NCBI RefSeq assembly: GCF_037203605.1
Contig: NZ_JBBDHC010000018.1
Coordinates: 9,948-73,947, forward strand
Source: Denitratimonas tolerans
Lineage (GTDB): Bacteria > Pseudomonadota > Gammaproteobacteria > Xanthomonadales > Xanthomonadaceae
Direction: 5' to 3'
Length of the DNA: 64,000 nt
Made by a program: the position numbers and the translations under genes. Position 1 is the first letter of the stretch. Each line of letters begins with the position of its first letter. Positions 26,591 to 34,657 of the stretch are shown one piece after another. The notes under the pieces were generated by a model, which worked only from the letters and a program-made list of their open reading frames with translations, did not search any database and had not been told where the DNA came from.

Positions 26591-27619
26591 TCAGGGCAGC
26601 TTGAAGTCGAACACGCGGCGGCTTTCCACCTGCCGGCCCGGCGGGGTGAAGCGCCAGCGCTCCATCGCGTTGATGACTTCGCGGTCGAAGGTGTTGGCCG
26701 GGCGCGCGGAGACGACGCGCACATTCGAGACGCTGCCGTCGGGCATGATGGTGAACGCGACCTCCACCGACCCTTCGACCCGACGGCGCAAGGCCACCGG
26801 TGGATAGCGCGGCTGGACCTGCGACACCACGCTGGGCGGTGTCGCCGACTGGACCTGCGACGGGGTGGTGGGCGGCGGTGCGGGCGCAACCGGCGTCGGG
26901 GCGGGCGGCGGTGCTGCCACAACCGGCGCTGCGGCCGGCGCAGGCGTGGGGGCTGGTGCTTCGCTCACCGGCGCAGGTGCGGCGGGAGCGGACGCAGCCG
27001 CCGCCTGTGCCGCCTGTGCCTGTGCCTGTGCCTGTGCCGCGGCCTGGGCCTGTGCCTCGGCTTGCGCGGCGGCCCGATCTGCGGCGCGCTGCGCCTCGGC
27101 GGCCACGCGATCGCGCAGCTGCGCGACGCCCCGCTGCAGCCGCGGTACGGCCGGCGCGTTTTCGTCCGCTTCCTCCATCATCCCCAGGACGCGCTCGCTC
27201 TCGGCGAGATCCCCGGCGCTGGTGCGCTGTTCGACGTACAGCACCGCGTAGGGGAACAGGTCCATCAGGGCGTTCTTGGCGCGAACCTGCATCGGCTCCT
27301 GTTCGAGGACGCGCAGGTACATTTCGAATGCGCTCTCACCGGCGGGAACGAAGAGCTGGCTCTCCTTCACCGCCTGGTCGGCGCGCTCCAGGAGCTCATC
27401 GACCGACAGCGTGTCGACCACCGACGGCTGGACCACCATCGATTCGCCGCCGGTTTCGTCCGTGGCCACCGGCGCGGAAGCCGGTGTGGCCGGTTGCGCT
27501 GCTGGCGGCGGCGACGGCGGTGCCTCTTCTCCTCCGCCGCAGGCGCCCAGTGACAGGACCATCGCCAGCGCAAGAATCGCGCCGACGTGACCCGCTCGCA
27601 TCGTGGATGGGATTTGCAT
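26591..27619 (-). CDS. Lipoprotein with C-terminal TonB domain
   Basis: A 342-residue protein. The start at 27619 follows a G-rich tract; later in-frame ATGs exist. A lipoprotein signal (LSLGAC lipobox) precedes a glycine/proline segment, a helical region resembling a TPR-like repeat (residues 75-150), a strongly Ala/Gln-rich predicted coiled coil (about 155-215), a Pro/Ala linker and a TonB C-terminal domain (PRYPPVALRRRVEGSVEVAF, then FDREVINAMERWRFTP). Classical TonB is held in the inner membrane by a helix; here a lipid anchor replaces it. It may act as a periplasmic energy or contact protein rather than a true TonB. Confidence 0.75.
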   Translation of the reverse strand: MQIPSTMRAGHVGAILALAMVLSLGACGGGEEAPPSPPPAAQPATPASAPVATDETGGESMVVQPSVVDTLSVDELLERADQAVKESQLFVPAGESAFEMYLRVLEQEPMQVRAKNALMDLFPYAVLYVEQRTSAGDLAESERVLGMMEEADENAPAVPRLQRGVAQLRDRVAAEAQRAADRAAAQAEAQAQAAAQAQAQAQAAQAAAASAPAAPAPVSEAPAPTPAPAAAPVVAAPPPAPTPVAPAPPPTTPSQVQSATPPSVVSQVQPRYPPVALRRRVEGSVEVAFTIMPDGSVSNVRVVSARPANTFDREVINAMERWRFTPPGRQVESRRVFDFKLP

Positions 27620-27914
27620 GGAGGACCCCCCGATCATTGGATGGTGCCCGCGCCGTTTCGACCGCAGCCTCGCGGGAGGCGGCGAGTTTTCGGACTGAAA
27701 CCCGGCACAGGTCGTGCACGCTCACACCATAAGTCAAACCCGATGAACCTGCAAAGCGGGAGGGGTCGCTCAGAAGACCGGGAAACGGCGGCCGCGCCGA
27801 GGCACGGACAAGCCGATCCAACCGTCGCCAGCGCCATGAAACCGGCCGTGGGCGTAGCGCGGACGCCGGTGGTGCGTCGCACGCGGGACGCCGCCAGGGC
27901 GCGGGCCCCCGGCA

Positions 27915-29246
27915 TTATTTGCCAATGCAAAAGTTTGCAAATATGCGACCCAGCAGGTCCTCTGCGCCGAACGCGCCGGTGATTTCGCCCAGCGCATTCT
28001 GCACCTGCCGCAGATGTTCGGCGGCCAGTTCGGGGGCATCCCGATGGGCGAGGGCGGCGCGCGCTTCGCGCAGTTCCCGGCCGGCGCGCTGCAGCGCTTC
28101 GACATGGCGCACGCGAGCGCTGAAGCCTCCCTCCGCGGCGGGCACCAGGCGCGCGGCCAGGCGCTCACGCAGGAGATTCATGCCCGTGCCGCTGCGCGCC
28201 GACAGGTACAGGTGCTCGATCCCGTCGATCCGTTGCAGCCGGGGGGCCTCGCCGGAGAGGTCGATCTTGTTGTGGATCACCATCCGATCGATCCCCGGCG
28301 GCACCTCGTCGCACGCCGGCGCGTCGTCTTCACCCAGCACGCTGAGGATCAGGTCGGCGCGCGCCGCCTCGGCGCGGGCCCGGCGCATGCCCTCCTGTTC
28401 GATGGGATCGGTCGAATCGCGCAGGCCCGCGGTGTCCACCAGCGTCAGTTCGACGCCATCCACGCGCACCACTTCGCGCAGGAGATCGCGGGTGGTGCCC
28501 GGCCGCGCCGTGACGATGGCGCGGTCGTCGGCGGCCAGCGCGTTGAGCAGGCTGGACTTGCCGGCATTGGGCCGGCCGAGCAGGACGACGTGCAGGCCAT
28601 CGGTCAGCCGTTGGCCCTGGCAGGCGGCGGCCAGGAGCGCGTCGAGCCGGTCGACCAGTCCGTCCACGGCCTCGTTCAGGGCCGCCGGCGCGAGCGTTTC
28701 GATGGCCTCGTCGGAAAAATCCATCGCCGCCTCGATCCGCATCCGCAGCGCGATGGTGGCCTCGACCAGGGCGTGTACCCGCCGCGAGAACTCACCCTGA
28801 AGGCTGCGCTGGGCGGCGCGTGCGGCCGCCTCCGAGCCGGCCGCGATCAGGTCGGCGATGGCTTCGGCCTGGACCAGATCGAGCTTGCCGTTGAGGAAGG
28901 CGCGTTCGGAAAACTCTCCCGCCCGCGCCGCCCGCGCGCCGAGGTGATGGAGCTCGCGCAGCAGCCGCTGCAGCAGCGCCGGGCTGCCGTGGACCTGCAG
29001 CTCCAGCACGTGCTCGCCGGTGAAGGACGCCGGTGCCGGAAAATGGATCAGGAGGCCGGTGTCGATCAGCTCGCCGGCGGCATCGGTGAAGCGGGCGAGG
29101 TGGGCGTGGCGCGGCGAGGGGTCGCGCCCGAAAAGCCGCGCGGCGATGCGCGGCACTTCGGGGCCGGACAGGCGGATCACGCCGATGCCACCGGCCCCTG
29201 GCGGGGTGGCGATGGCGGCGATCGTGTCGGTGCGATCGGCGGCCAT
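27915..29246 (-). CDS. mnmE: tRNA uridine-5-carboxymethylaminomethyl synthesis GTPase
   Basis: A 443-residue GTPase that, with MnmG, modifies U34 of certain tRNAs. Visible parts are the folate-binding N-terminal domain (IAAIATPPGAGGIGVIRLSG), the G1 motif GRPNAGKSSLLN, G3 DTAGLRDSTD, NKID-type G4 HNKIDL and the strictly conserved C-terminal FCIGK with its catalytic cysteine. It lies 10 bases downstream of yidC in the usual origin-side order rpmH-rnpA-yidC-mnmE. Confidence 0.96.
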   Translation of the reverse strand: MAADRTDTIAAIATPPGAGGIGVIRLSGPEVPRIAARLFGRDPSPRHAHLARFTDAAGELIDTGLLIHFPAPASFTGEHVLELQVHGSPALLQRLLRELHHLGARAARAGEFSERAFLNGKLDLVQAEAIADLIAAGSEAAARAAQRSLQGEFSRRVHALVEATIALRMRIEAAMDFSDEAIETLAPAALNEAVDGLVDRLDALLAAACQGQRLTDGLHVVLLGRPNAGKSSLLNALAADDRAIVTARPGTTRDLLREVVRVDGVELTLVDTAGLRDSTDPIEQEGMRRARAEAARADLILSVLGEDDAPACDEVPPGIDRMVIHNKIDLSGEAPRLQRIDGIEHLYLSARSGTGMNLLRERLAARLVPAAEGGFSARVRHVEALQRAGRELREARAALAHRDAPELAAEHLRQVQNALGEITGAFGAEDLLGRIFANFCIGK

Positions 29247-29256
29247 CCCCGCCGCC

Positions 29257-30930
29257 TTACTTTGCCGGCGCGGGCGTCGGCTCGCCGTGGCGACGCATGA
29301 TCAGCCACTGCTGCAGCAGGCCCAGCGCGCCATTGGTGGTCCAGTAGAGCACCAGACCCGCCGGGAAGAACGCGAACATCACGCCGAAAACCAGCGGCAT
29401 AGCCTGCATCATCTTCTTCTGCATCGGATCCATGCCCGGTGCCGGCGAGAGCTTCTGGGTGGCCCACATCGTGACGAGGTTGACCACCGGCAGGATGAAG
29501 TAGGGATCGGGTGCCGAAAGGTTCTGGATCCAGAGGATCCACGGCGCATGGCGCAGCTCGACCGCTTCCACCAGCACCCAGTACAGGGAAAGGAAGACCG
29601 GGATCTGCACCAGGATCGGCAGGCAGCCGCCGAGCGGGTTGATCTTCTCCTTCTTGTACAGCTCCATCATCGCGACCTGGAACTTCTGACGGTCGTCGCC
29701 GAAGCGCTCCTTGAGCGCCTCGATGCGCGGCTGCACCCGCCGCATCTTGGCGAAGCTCTTGTACTGGGCTTCGGAGAGTTTGAACATCGCGGCCTTGATC
29801 AGCACCACCAGCAGCACGATGGCCCAGCCCCAGTTGCCCACGAGGCTGTGCAGCAGTGCGAGCAGCCAGTGGATGGGCTGGGCGATCGCGGTGAAGATGC
29901 CGTAGTCCATCGTCAGCCCGAGGCCGGGCGTGATGGTTTCAAGGTCGCGCCGCAGCTTGGGGCCGAGGTAGATGCGCGCGCTGGTGCTGGCCGTGCCACC
30001 CGGTGCCGCGCTGAGGGCGGCACCCACGTCGCGCAGGAGGTAGCGGCCGTTGGGCAGCACCGCGCTGCTGAAGGTGTTGGCGGTTCCGGGTTCGGGGATG
30101 ATGGCCGCCACGAAATAGTGCTGCAGCATCGCGATCCAGCCGTCGGTGACCTCGCGGCGCAGCGGCGTCTTGGGATCGAACTCGTCGAACTTGCGCTTTT
30201 CGAACTTGTCCTGCGGGCTGTAAAGCGCGCCGCCCACATAGCTCAGCCGCTCCGGATTGGTGAATCCGCCCTTGGCCGTCGGCGGCTGCACGCGCACCAG
30301 CTGGCGGTAGGCGTTGCCGCTCCAGGGCGTGGTGCCGTCGTTTCTTACCGTATCGGTGATTTCCACCAGATAGCTGCCGCGCGCCATGCGGTAGGTGCGC
30401 TCCACGCTGAGCCCGTCCGGTCCGCTCCAGACGAAGGGCAACACGACCTCGTCGGCACCCTCGGCCAGCACCTGGTCACCGCGCTGGGCGATCATCCGGT
30501 CCTCGTGCGTGGGCGCGGCGGGCTGGCCCACCAGGCCGTTCTGGATCACGAAATACTGTTCCGGCACTTGACTGAGCAGTTCCACGGGGATCGGCTCGCC
30601 CGTGGCCTGCGTCGGATAGTCCAGCAGTTCGGCCACGCGCAGGGTTCCGCCATTGGCATCCAGGGTCAGGCGCAGCACGTCGTTGGCCAGGATCACGCTC
30701 GCTGTGCTCATGCCAGCGCGTTCGGGCACATCGACGGCAGGCTCTTCCGCGCTCTGCAGCGTCGGCACCGAGGCCTGGCCGACCGGCTCCGGAATGGAAG
30801 GATCCACCGCGGCAACCGGTGCCTGGGGAGGCGCAGCGCGCGTGGCACCATAGTCCTTCTGCCAGGCGTCCCATAGCAGGAACGCGACGAGAAGCCAGGC
30901 AATCAGCAGGAAAGTACGGGTCTGGGTCAT
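29257..30930 (-). CDS. yidC: Membrane protein insertase
   Basis: A 557-residue inner-membrane insertase that helps insert and fold membrane proteins, alone or with SecYEG. It has an N-terminal anchor (residues 5-21), a large periplasmic beta domain (to about 330) and the C-terminal insertase core with LPILVQIPVFLSLYWVL and FFPAGLVLYWTTNGALGLLQ motifs. The length fits gammaproteobacterial YidC. No yidD is found between this gene and rnpA (57 bases), where it often sits. Confidence 0.96.
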   Translation of the reverse strand: MTQTRTFLLIAWLLVAFLLWDAWQKDYGATRAAPPQAPVAAVDPSIPEPVGQASVPTLQSAEEPAVDVPERAGMSTASVILANDVLRLTLDANGGTLRVAELLDYPTQATGEPIPVELLSQVPEQYFVIQNGLVGQPAAPTHEDRMIAQRGDQVLAEGADEVVLPFVWSGPDGLSVERTYRMARGSYLVEITDTVRNDGTTPWSGNAYRQLVRVQPPTAKGGFTNPERLSYVGGALYSPQDKFEKRKFDEFDPKTPLRREVTDGWIAMLQHYFVAAIIPEPGTANTFSSAVLPNGRYLLRDVGAALSAAPGGTASTSARIYLGPKLRRDLETITPGLGLTMDYGIFTAIAQPIHWLLALLHSLVGNWGWAIVLLVVLIKAAMFKLSEAQYKSFAKMRRVQPRIEALKERFGDDRQKFQVAMMELYKKEKINPLGGCLPILVQIPVFLSLYWVLVEAVELRHAPWILWIQNLSAPDPYFILPVVNLVTMWATQKLSPAPGMDPMQKKMMQAMPLVFGVMFAFFPAGLVLYWTTNGALGLLQQWLIMRRHGEPTPAPAK

Positions 30931-30987
30931 GGGCAGTCGAGAGCGTGCGGCCAGAGGATTGACGTGCCGGCCGGGCGTGAATGTGAC

Positions 30988-31410
30988 TCAGGAATCATCG
31001 CCCGGGAGCGATGTGCGCGAAGAGTCGGCCATTGTGGAGGGTGCGGGCGCGTCCTTCAATCCGAGCCGGCGCACGAGCACGTCAAGGTCGGCGAAGAGCT
31101 GCGCGGCGTCGACGCCGGAGGCTTCCGGTTTGCCCGAGATCACCAGATCACCGGGAATCCACTGCGCATGACGGTGGCGAAACCACTCGCGGATCAGGCG
31201 CCGGATGCGGTTGCGCTCGACCGCGCGCTTGTCGACCTTGCGCGAAATCGCCATGCCCAGGCGCGCGTTGCGGGGTGCTGCTGCGTCCGGGCGGGCAAGG
31301 AACACGGCCCTGAAATAGCGGCCGCCTGCCCGGCGGCCGCCGGCAAACGCGTGCGAAAAATCGCCCGCGGCGCGAACCCGGGCGGTCTTTGGAAAACGAT
31401 GCGCGTGCAT
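30988..31410 (-). CDS. rnpA: Ribonuclease P protein component
   Basis: The protein subunit that assists RNase P RNA in maturing tRNA 5' ends. The 140-residue product carries FPKTARVRAAGDFSHAF near the start and the signature AVERNRIRRLIREWFR. I choose the ATG at 31410 because family similarity starts there; an ATG at 31443 in the same frame would add 11 residues. It lies 56 bases after rpmH, and the two are normally one transcript. The C-terminal tail (about 20 residues) is not conserved. Confidence 0.93.
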   Translation of the reverse strand: MHAHRFPKTARVRAAGDFSHAFAGGRRAGGRYFRAVFLARPDAAAPRNARLGMAISRKVDKRAVERNRIRRLIREWFRHRHAQWIPGDLVISGKPEASGVDAAQLFADLDVLVRRLGLKDAPAPSTMADSSRTSLPGDDS

Positions 31411-31466
31411 CGGAACGCGCCTGCCGGCCGACGCGCCGGACATCGGGGATGCCCGGCCTTGGCCGG

Positions 31467-31601
31467 TTACGGTGCCAGGCGCTTGCGGCCCTTGGCGCGG
31501 CGGGCGTTGATGATCTTGCGACCGCCGACGGACTTCATGCGGGCGCGGAAACCGTGGGTACGGGCGCGCTTGAGATTGCTGGGCTGGAACGTGCGCTTCA
31601 T
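31467..31601 (-). CDS. rpmH: 50S ribosomal protein L34
   Basis: A 44-residue basic protein: MKRTFQPSNLKRARTHGFR at the N-terminus and a Lys/Arg-rich C-terminus ending KRLAP. These are unmistakable L34 features. The gene begins the leftward rpmH-rnpA-yidC-mnmE group next to the origin and has a good sigma-70-like promoter upstream. Confidence 0.98.
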   Translation of the reverse strand: MKRTFQPSNLKRARTHGFRARMKSVGGRKIINARRAKGRKRLAP

Positions 31602-31636
31602 GGCGGCACCGAGGTTTCGTGACGAAAGAACCGGCA

Positions 31637-31666
31637 ATCTTACGGCTCACACCGCGCGACGGTCAA
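31637..31666 (-). promoter_or_regulatory. Promoter of rpmH-rnpA
   Basis: On the minus strand, TTGACC (31661-31666) and TAAGAT (31637-31642) are separated by 18 bases, a good match to sigma-70 elements, 35 bases ahead of the rpmH start codon. This is the usual place for the strong rpmH promoter. Confidence 0.6.
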
Positions 31667-31876
31667 GCACGCGCGGGCTGGCGATGGCTGCGGCAGGTCG
31701 GGGCGCTGCGCGCGGGTCCGGTGCAGGCGGCGTGCCGGAGCGCAAGGATCGCGCTGCTGCCGGAGCGATCGCGGCCGGCCGCGCCGGGCGCGCGCAACCG
31801 CGGTAGACTCAACGACCCACCTTTCATCCCATGACGCAGGTGCGCCCGCAGCGCCTTGCGCGGAGTGTTGTCCCGC

Positions 31877-33211
31877 ATGCTTGCCGCCTGGCCGCTGTGC
31901 CTTTCCCACCTCGAGTCCGAACTGCCGCCCGAGGAGTTCATCACCTGGCTCAAGCCGCTGCAGGCCAATGCATCCGAATCCGGAGGCGACCTGCTGCTCT
32001 ATGCACCCAACGCCTTTGTCATGGACATGGTGCGCGCGCGCTATCTGGCGCGGATCATCGAGCTGCTGCGCCTGGTGTCCGGGCACGAGGCGGCGGCGGC
32101 GCGGATCGAGGTGGGGAGTCTGGCGCGCGCGCCGGCACCCGCCCGCGGCGCGCGGGCCAAGGGCCGCGCGGCCGCGCCGGAAGAAGACTTCGTCACCCAG
32201 CTCGATCACGCCTACACCTTCGACAACTTCGTCGAGGGGCGCTCCAACCAGATCGCCCGCTCCGCCGCCTGGCAGGTCGCGCAGAATCCCGGGCAGGCCT
32301 ACAACCCGCTGCTGCTCTACGGCACCACCGGCCTGGGCAAGACCCACCTGATGCACGCGGCCGGCAACCTGATGCGCGCCAACCGCCCCGGCATGAAGGT
32401 GCTGTACCTGCGCTCGGAACAGTTCTTTTCCGCGATGATGAAAGCGCTGAACGAAAAGTCGATGGACCAGTTCAAGCGCCAATTCCAGCGCGTGGACGCC
32501 CTGCTGCTCGACGACATCCAGTTCTTCGCCGGCAAGGACCGTACCCAGGAAGAGTTCTTCCACACTTTCAACGCGCTGTTCGACGGCAAGCAGCAGATCA
32601 TCCTGACCTGCGACCGCTACCCGCGCGAGGTGGAAGGGCTGGAAGCGCGGCTGAAATCGCGCCTGGCCTGGGGCCTGTCGGTGTCGATCGAACCGCCCGA
32701 TTTCGAGACCCGCGCCGCCATCCTGCTGAGCAAGGCGCGGGCGCGCGGCGTGGAACTGCCTGACGAAGTCGCCTACCTCATCGCCAAGAACATCGGCACC
32801 AACGTGCGCGATCTGGAAGGGGCGCTCAACACCCTGGTCGCGCGCGCGCACTTCGCCGGCGAACCCATCACCACCGCCTTCGCCCAAGAGGCCCTGCGCG
32901 ACGTGGTGCGCGTGCACAAGCAGGCCATCTCCATCGGCAACATCCAGAAGGTGGTGGCCGACTACTACCAGCTTCGCGTCGCCGACCTGCTTTCCAAGCG
33001 CCGCACGCGCACCTTGGCCCGGCCCCGGCAGATCGCCATGACGCTGGCCAAGGAGTTGACTTCCCACAGCCTGCCGGAGATCGGCGACGGCTTCGGCGGG
33101 CGCGACCACACCACCGTCCTGCACGCCTGCCGCCAGATCCGCAAGCTGCTCGATACCGATGGCGTGCTGCGTGAGGATTGGGACAAGCTGTTTCGCAAAC
33201 TGACCGAGTGA
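31877..33211 (+). CDS. dnaA: Chromosomal replication initiator protein
   Basis: A 444-residue AAA+ initiator that binds DnaA boxes and opens the origin. Domain I is at 1-80 (AAWPLCLSHLESELPPEEF), a short linker follows, then AAA+ with Walker A GTTGLGKTH, Walker B LLLDDIQFFAGKDRTQEEFF and the C-terminal DNA-binding helix-turn-helix with the signature GRDHTTVLHACRQIRK. I use the ATG at 31877 because the protein then aligns with xanthomonad DnaA N-termini; in-frame TTG and GTG codons at 31856-31868 are alternatives. TAGACT at 31804-31809 may be the -10 box. It starts the rightward dnaA-dnaN-recF-gyrB series. Confidence 0.96.
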   Translation: MLAAWPLCLSHLESELPPEEFITWLKPLQANASESGGDLLLYAPNAFVMDMVRARYLARIIELLRLVSGHEAAAARIEVGSLARAPAPARGARAKGRAAAPEEDFVTQLDHAYTFDNFVEGRSNQIARSAAWQVAQNPGQAYNPLLLYGTTGLGKTHLMHAAGNLMRANRPGMKVLYLRSEQFFSAMMKALNEKSMDQFKRQFQRVDALLLDDIQFFAGKDRTQEEFFHTFNALFDGKQQIILTCDRYPREVEGLEARLKSRLAWGLSVSIEPPDFETRAAILLSKARARGVELPDEVAYLIAKNIGTNVRDLEGALNTLVARAHFAGEPITTAFAQEALRDVVRVHKQAISIGNIQKVVADYYQLRVADLLSKRRTRTLARPRQIAMTLAKELTSHSLPEIGDGFGGRDHTTVLHACRQIRKLLDTDGVLREDWDKLFRKLTE

Positions 33212-33459
33212 CGCGCACGGCCAACACGGGCATCATGGCGGCCGGTGGAAGCTGTATGCAAGCTGTGGATATCCGTGGGAAAAGACAGGCGGGGCGATCT
33301 TTTCCCGCGTTGTCCACAGGCTTTCCAAGTCGTTTCACGCGCCGGAAAAGCAGCTTAAACATGTTGTAAAACAATCAGATAGCAAACAAATCCCGTGTTC
33401 CACAGCACCCACCACCGCCATTATTTCTTTACAGCATCTTTCTGTCTGGGGATCGACGA
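33212..33459. other. oriC: Candidate replication origin (oriC)
   Basis: The dnaA-dnaN spacer is 248 bases and includes the least GC-rich stretch in this part of the window (about 33350-33392). Three DnaA-box-like nonamers are visible: TGTGGATAT at 33264-33272 (one mismatch in reverse orientation), TTGTCCACA at 33310-33318 (one mismatch) and TGTTCCACA at 33396-33404 (two mismatches). Box cluster, AT-richer segment and location between dnaA and dnaN fit the origin position known in many bacteria. Function is inferred. Confidence 0.65.
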
Positions 33460-34563
33460 ATGCGATTTGCCATCCAACGCGAAGTTCTACTGAAGCCGCT
33501 CCAGCAGGTCGTCAACGTCGTCGAACGCAGGCAAACCATGCCCGTGCTGGGCAACCTCCTGGTTGTCGTCGACGCGGATGGCCTGTCCCTTACCGGCTCC
33601 GATTCCGAAGTCGAGATGGTGGCCCGCGCCGCGCTCGGTTCCGACAGCGATGCCGGGGAAACCACGGTCCCCGCGCGCAAGCTCTTCGACATCGTCCGCG
33701 CCTTGCCCGACGGCAGTCTGATGAAGTTCTCGCAGAGCGGGGACCGCATGTCGATCCAGGCCGGACGCAGCCGTTTCACCCTGTCCACGCTGCCGGCGCG
33801 CGATTTCCCTTCGACGGAAAACCTCGAAGTCATCGAAACGATTTCGCTGTCGGAAGGAAGCCTGCGCGAACTGATCGAGCGCACCGCGTTTGCCATGGCA
33901 CAGCAGGACGTGCGGTTTTACCTCAACGGCCTGCTGTTCGATCTGCGCGAGGATCTCCTGCGCTGTGTGGCGACCGACGGCCACCGTCTGGCCCTGTGCG
34001 AAGCCCCGCTGGAAAAAGGTGTCAACGCGCGTCGCCAGATCATCCTGCCGCGCAAGGGTGTGCTGGAACTGCAGCGCCTGCTGGAAGGCGGCGACCGCGA
34101 CATCGCGCTGGAAGTCGGGCGCAGCCATCTGCGGGTGAAACGCGAGGACGTGACCTTCACCTCCAAGCTGATCGACGGACGTTTTCCGGACTACGAGGCC
34201 GTGATCCCGATCGGTGCCGACAAGGAGGCGCGGATCGAGCGCGAGGCCCTCAAGGCCGCGCTGCAGCGTGCGGCGATCCTTTCGAACGAGAAGTACCGCG
34301 GCGTGCGGATCGAATTCACCCCCGGGCAACTCAAGCTCGTGGCGCACAATCCCGAGCAGGAAGAGGCGGTCGAGGAAGTCGAGGCGAACAGCAGCGTCGA
34401 CAATATCGCCATCGGGTTCAACGTCGTGTACCTGCTCGATGCGCTCAACGCGCTGCGCAGCGAAGAAGTGAGCCTGAGCCTGCGCGATGCGAATTCCAGC
34501 GCCCTGGTGCGCGAAGGCAACAGCGAGCGCTGCCGGCACGTCGTGATGCCGCTGCGCATCTGA
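33460..34563 (+). CDS. dnaN: DNA polymerase III beta sliding clamp
   Basis: A 367-residue clamp that tethers DNA polymerase III to DNA. Start MRFAIQREVLLKPLQQVVNV and the C-terminal HVVMPLRI (the peptide-binding pocket end) are standard; length matches the three-domain clamp. A GGGGATC site precedes the ATG. It follows the candidate origin and precedes recF by 94 bases. Confidence 0.97.
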   Translation: MRFAIQREVLLKPLQQVVNVVERRQTMPVLGNLLVVVDADGLSLTGSDSEVEMVARAALGSDSDAGETTVPARKLFDIVRALPDGSLMKFSQSGDRMSIQAGRSRFTLSTLPARDFPSTENLEVIETISLSEGSLRELIERTAFAMAQQDVRFYLNGLLFDLREDLLRCVATDGHRLALCEAPLEKGVNARRQIILPRKGVLELQRLLEGGDRDIALEVGRSHLRVKREDVTFTSKLIDGRFPDYEAVIPIGADKEARIEREALKAALQRAAILSNEKYRGVRIEFTPGQLKLVAHNPEQEEAVEEVEANSSVDNIAIGFNVVYLLDALNALRSEEVSLSLRDANSSALVREGNSERCRHVVMPLRI

Positions 34564-34657
34564 ACGGTCGCGCGGTGAGCCCGGTCGCTGCCGGGTCGCA
34601 GGCAGGCGGCCCGCGATCGGGCGACGTCATCCGCGGCCGTCGTTTTTCGGAGCGACC

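Noticed and set aside
27620..27914. Possible small gene between mnmE and the TonB-domain lipoprotein
   Set aside because: The 295 bases hold only short frames without ribosome sites or motifs, and no clear terminator or promoter stands out.
31602..31830. Origin located between rpmH and dnaA
   Set aside because: This segment is GC-rich and lacks DnaA-box-like nonamers, unlike the dnaA-dnaN spacer.
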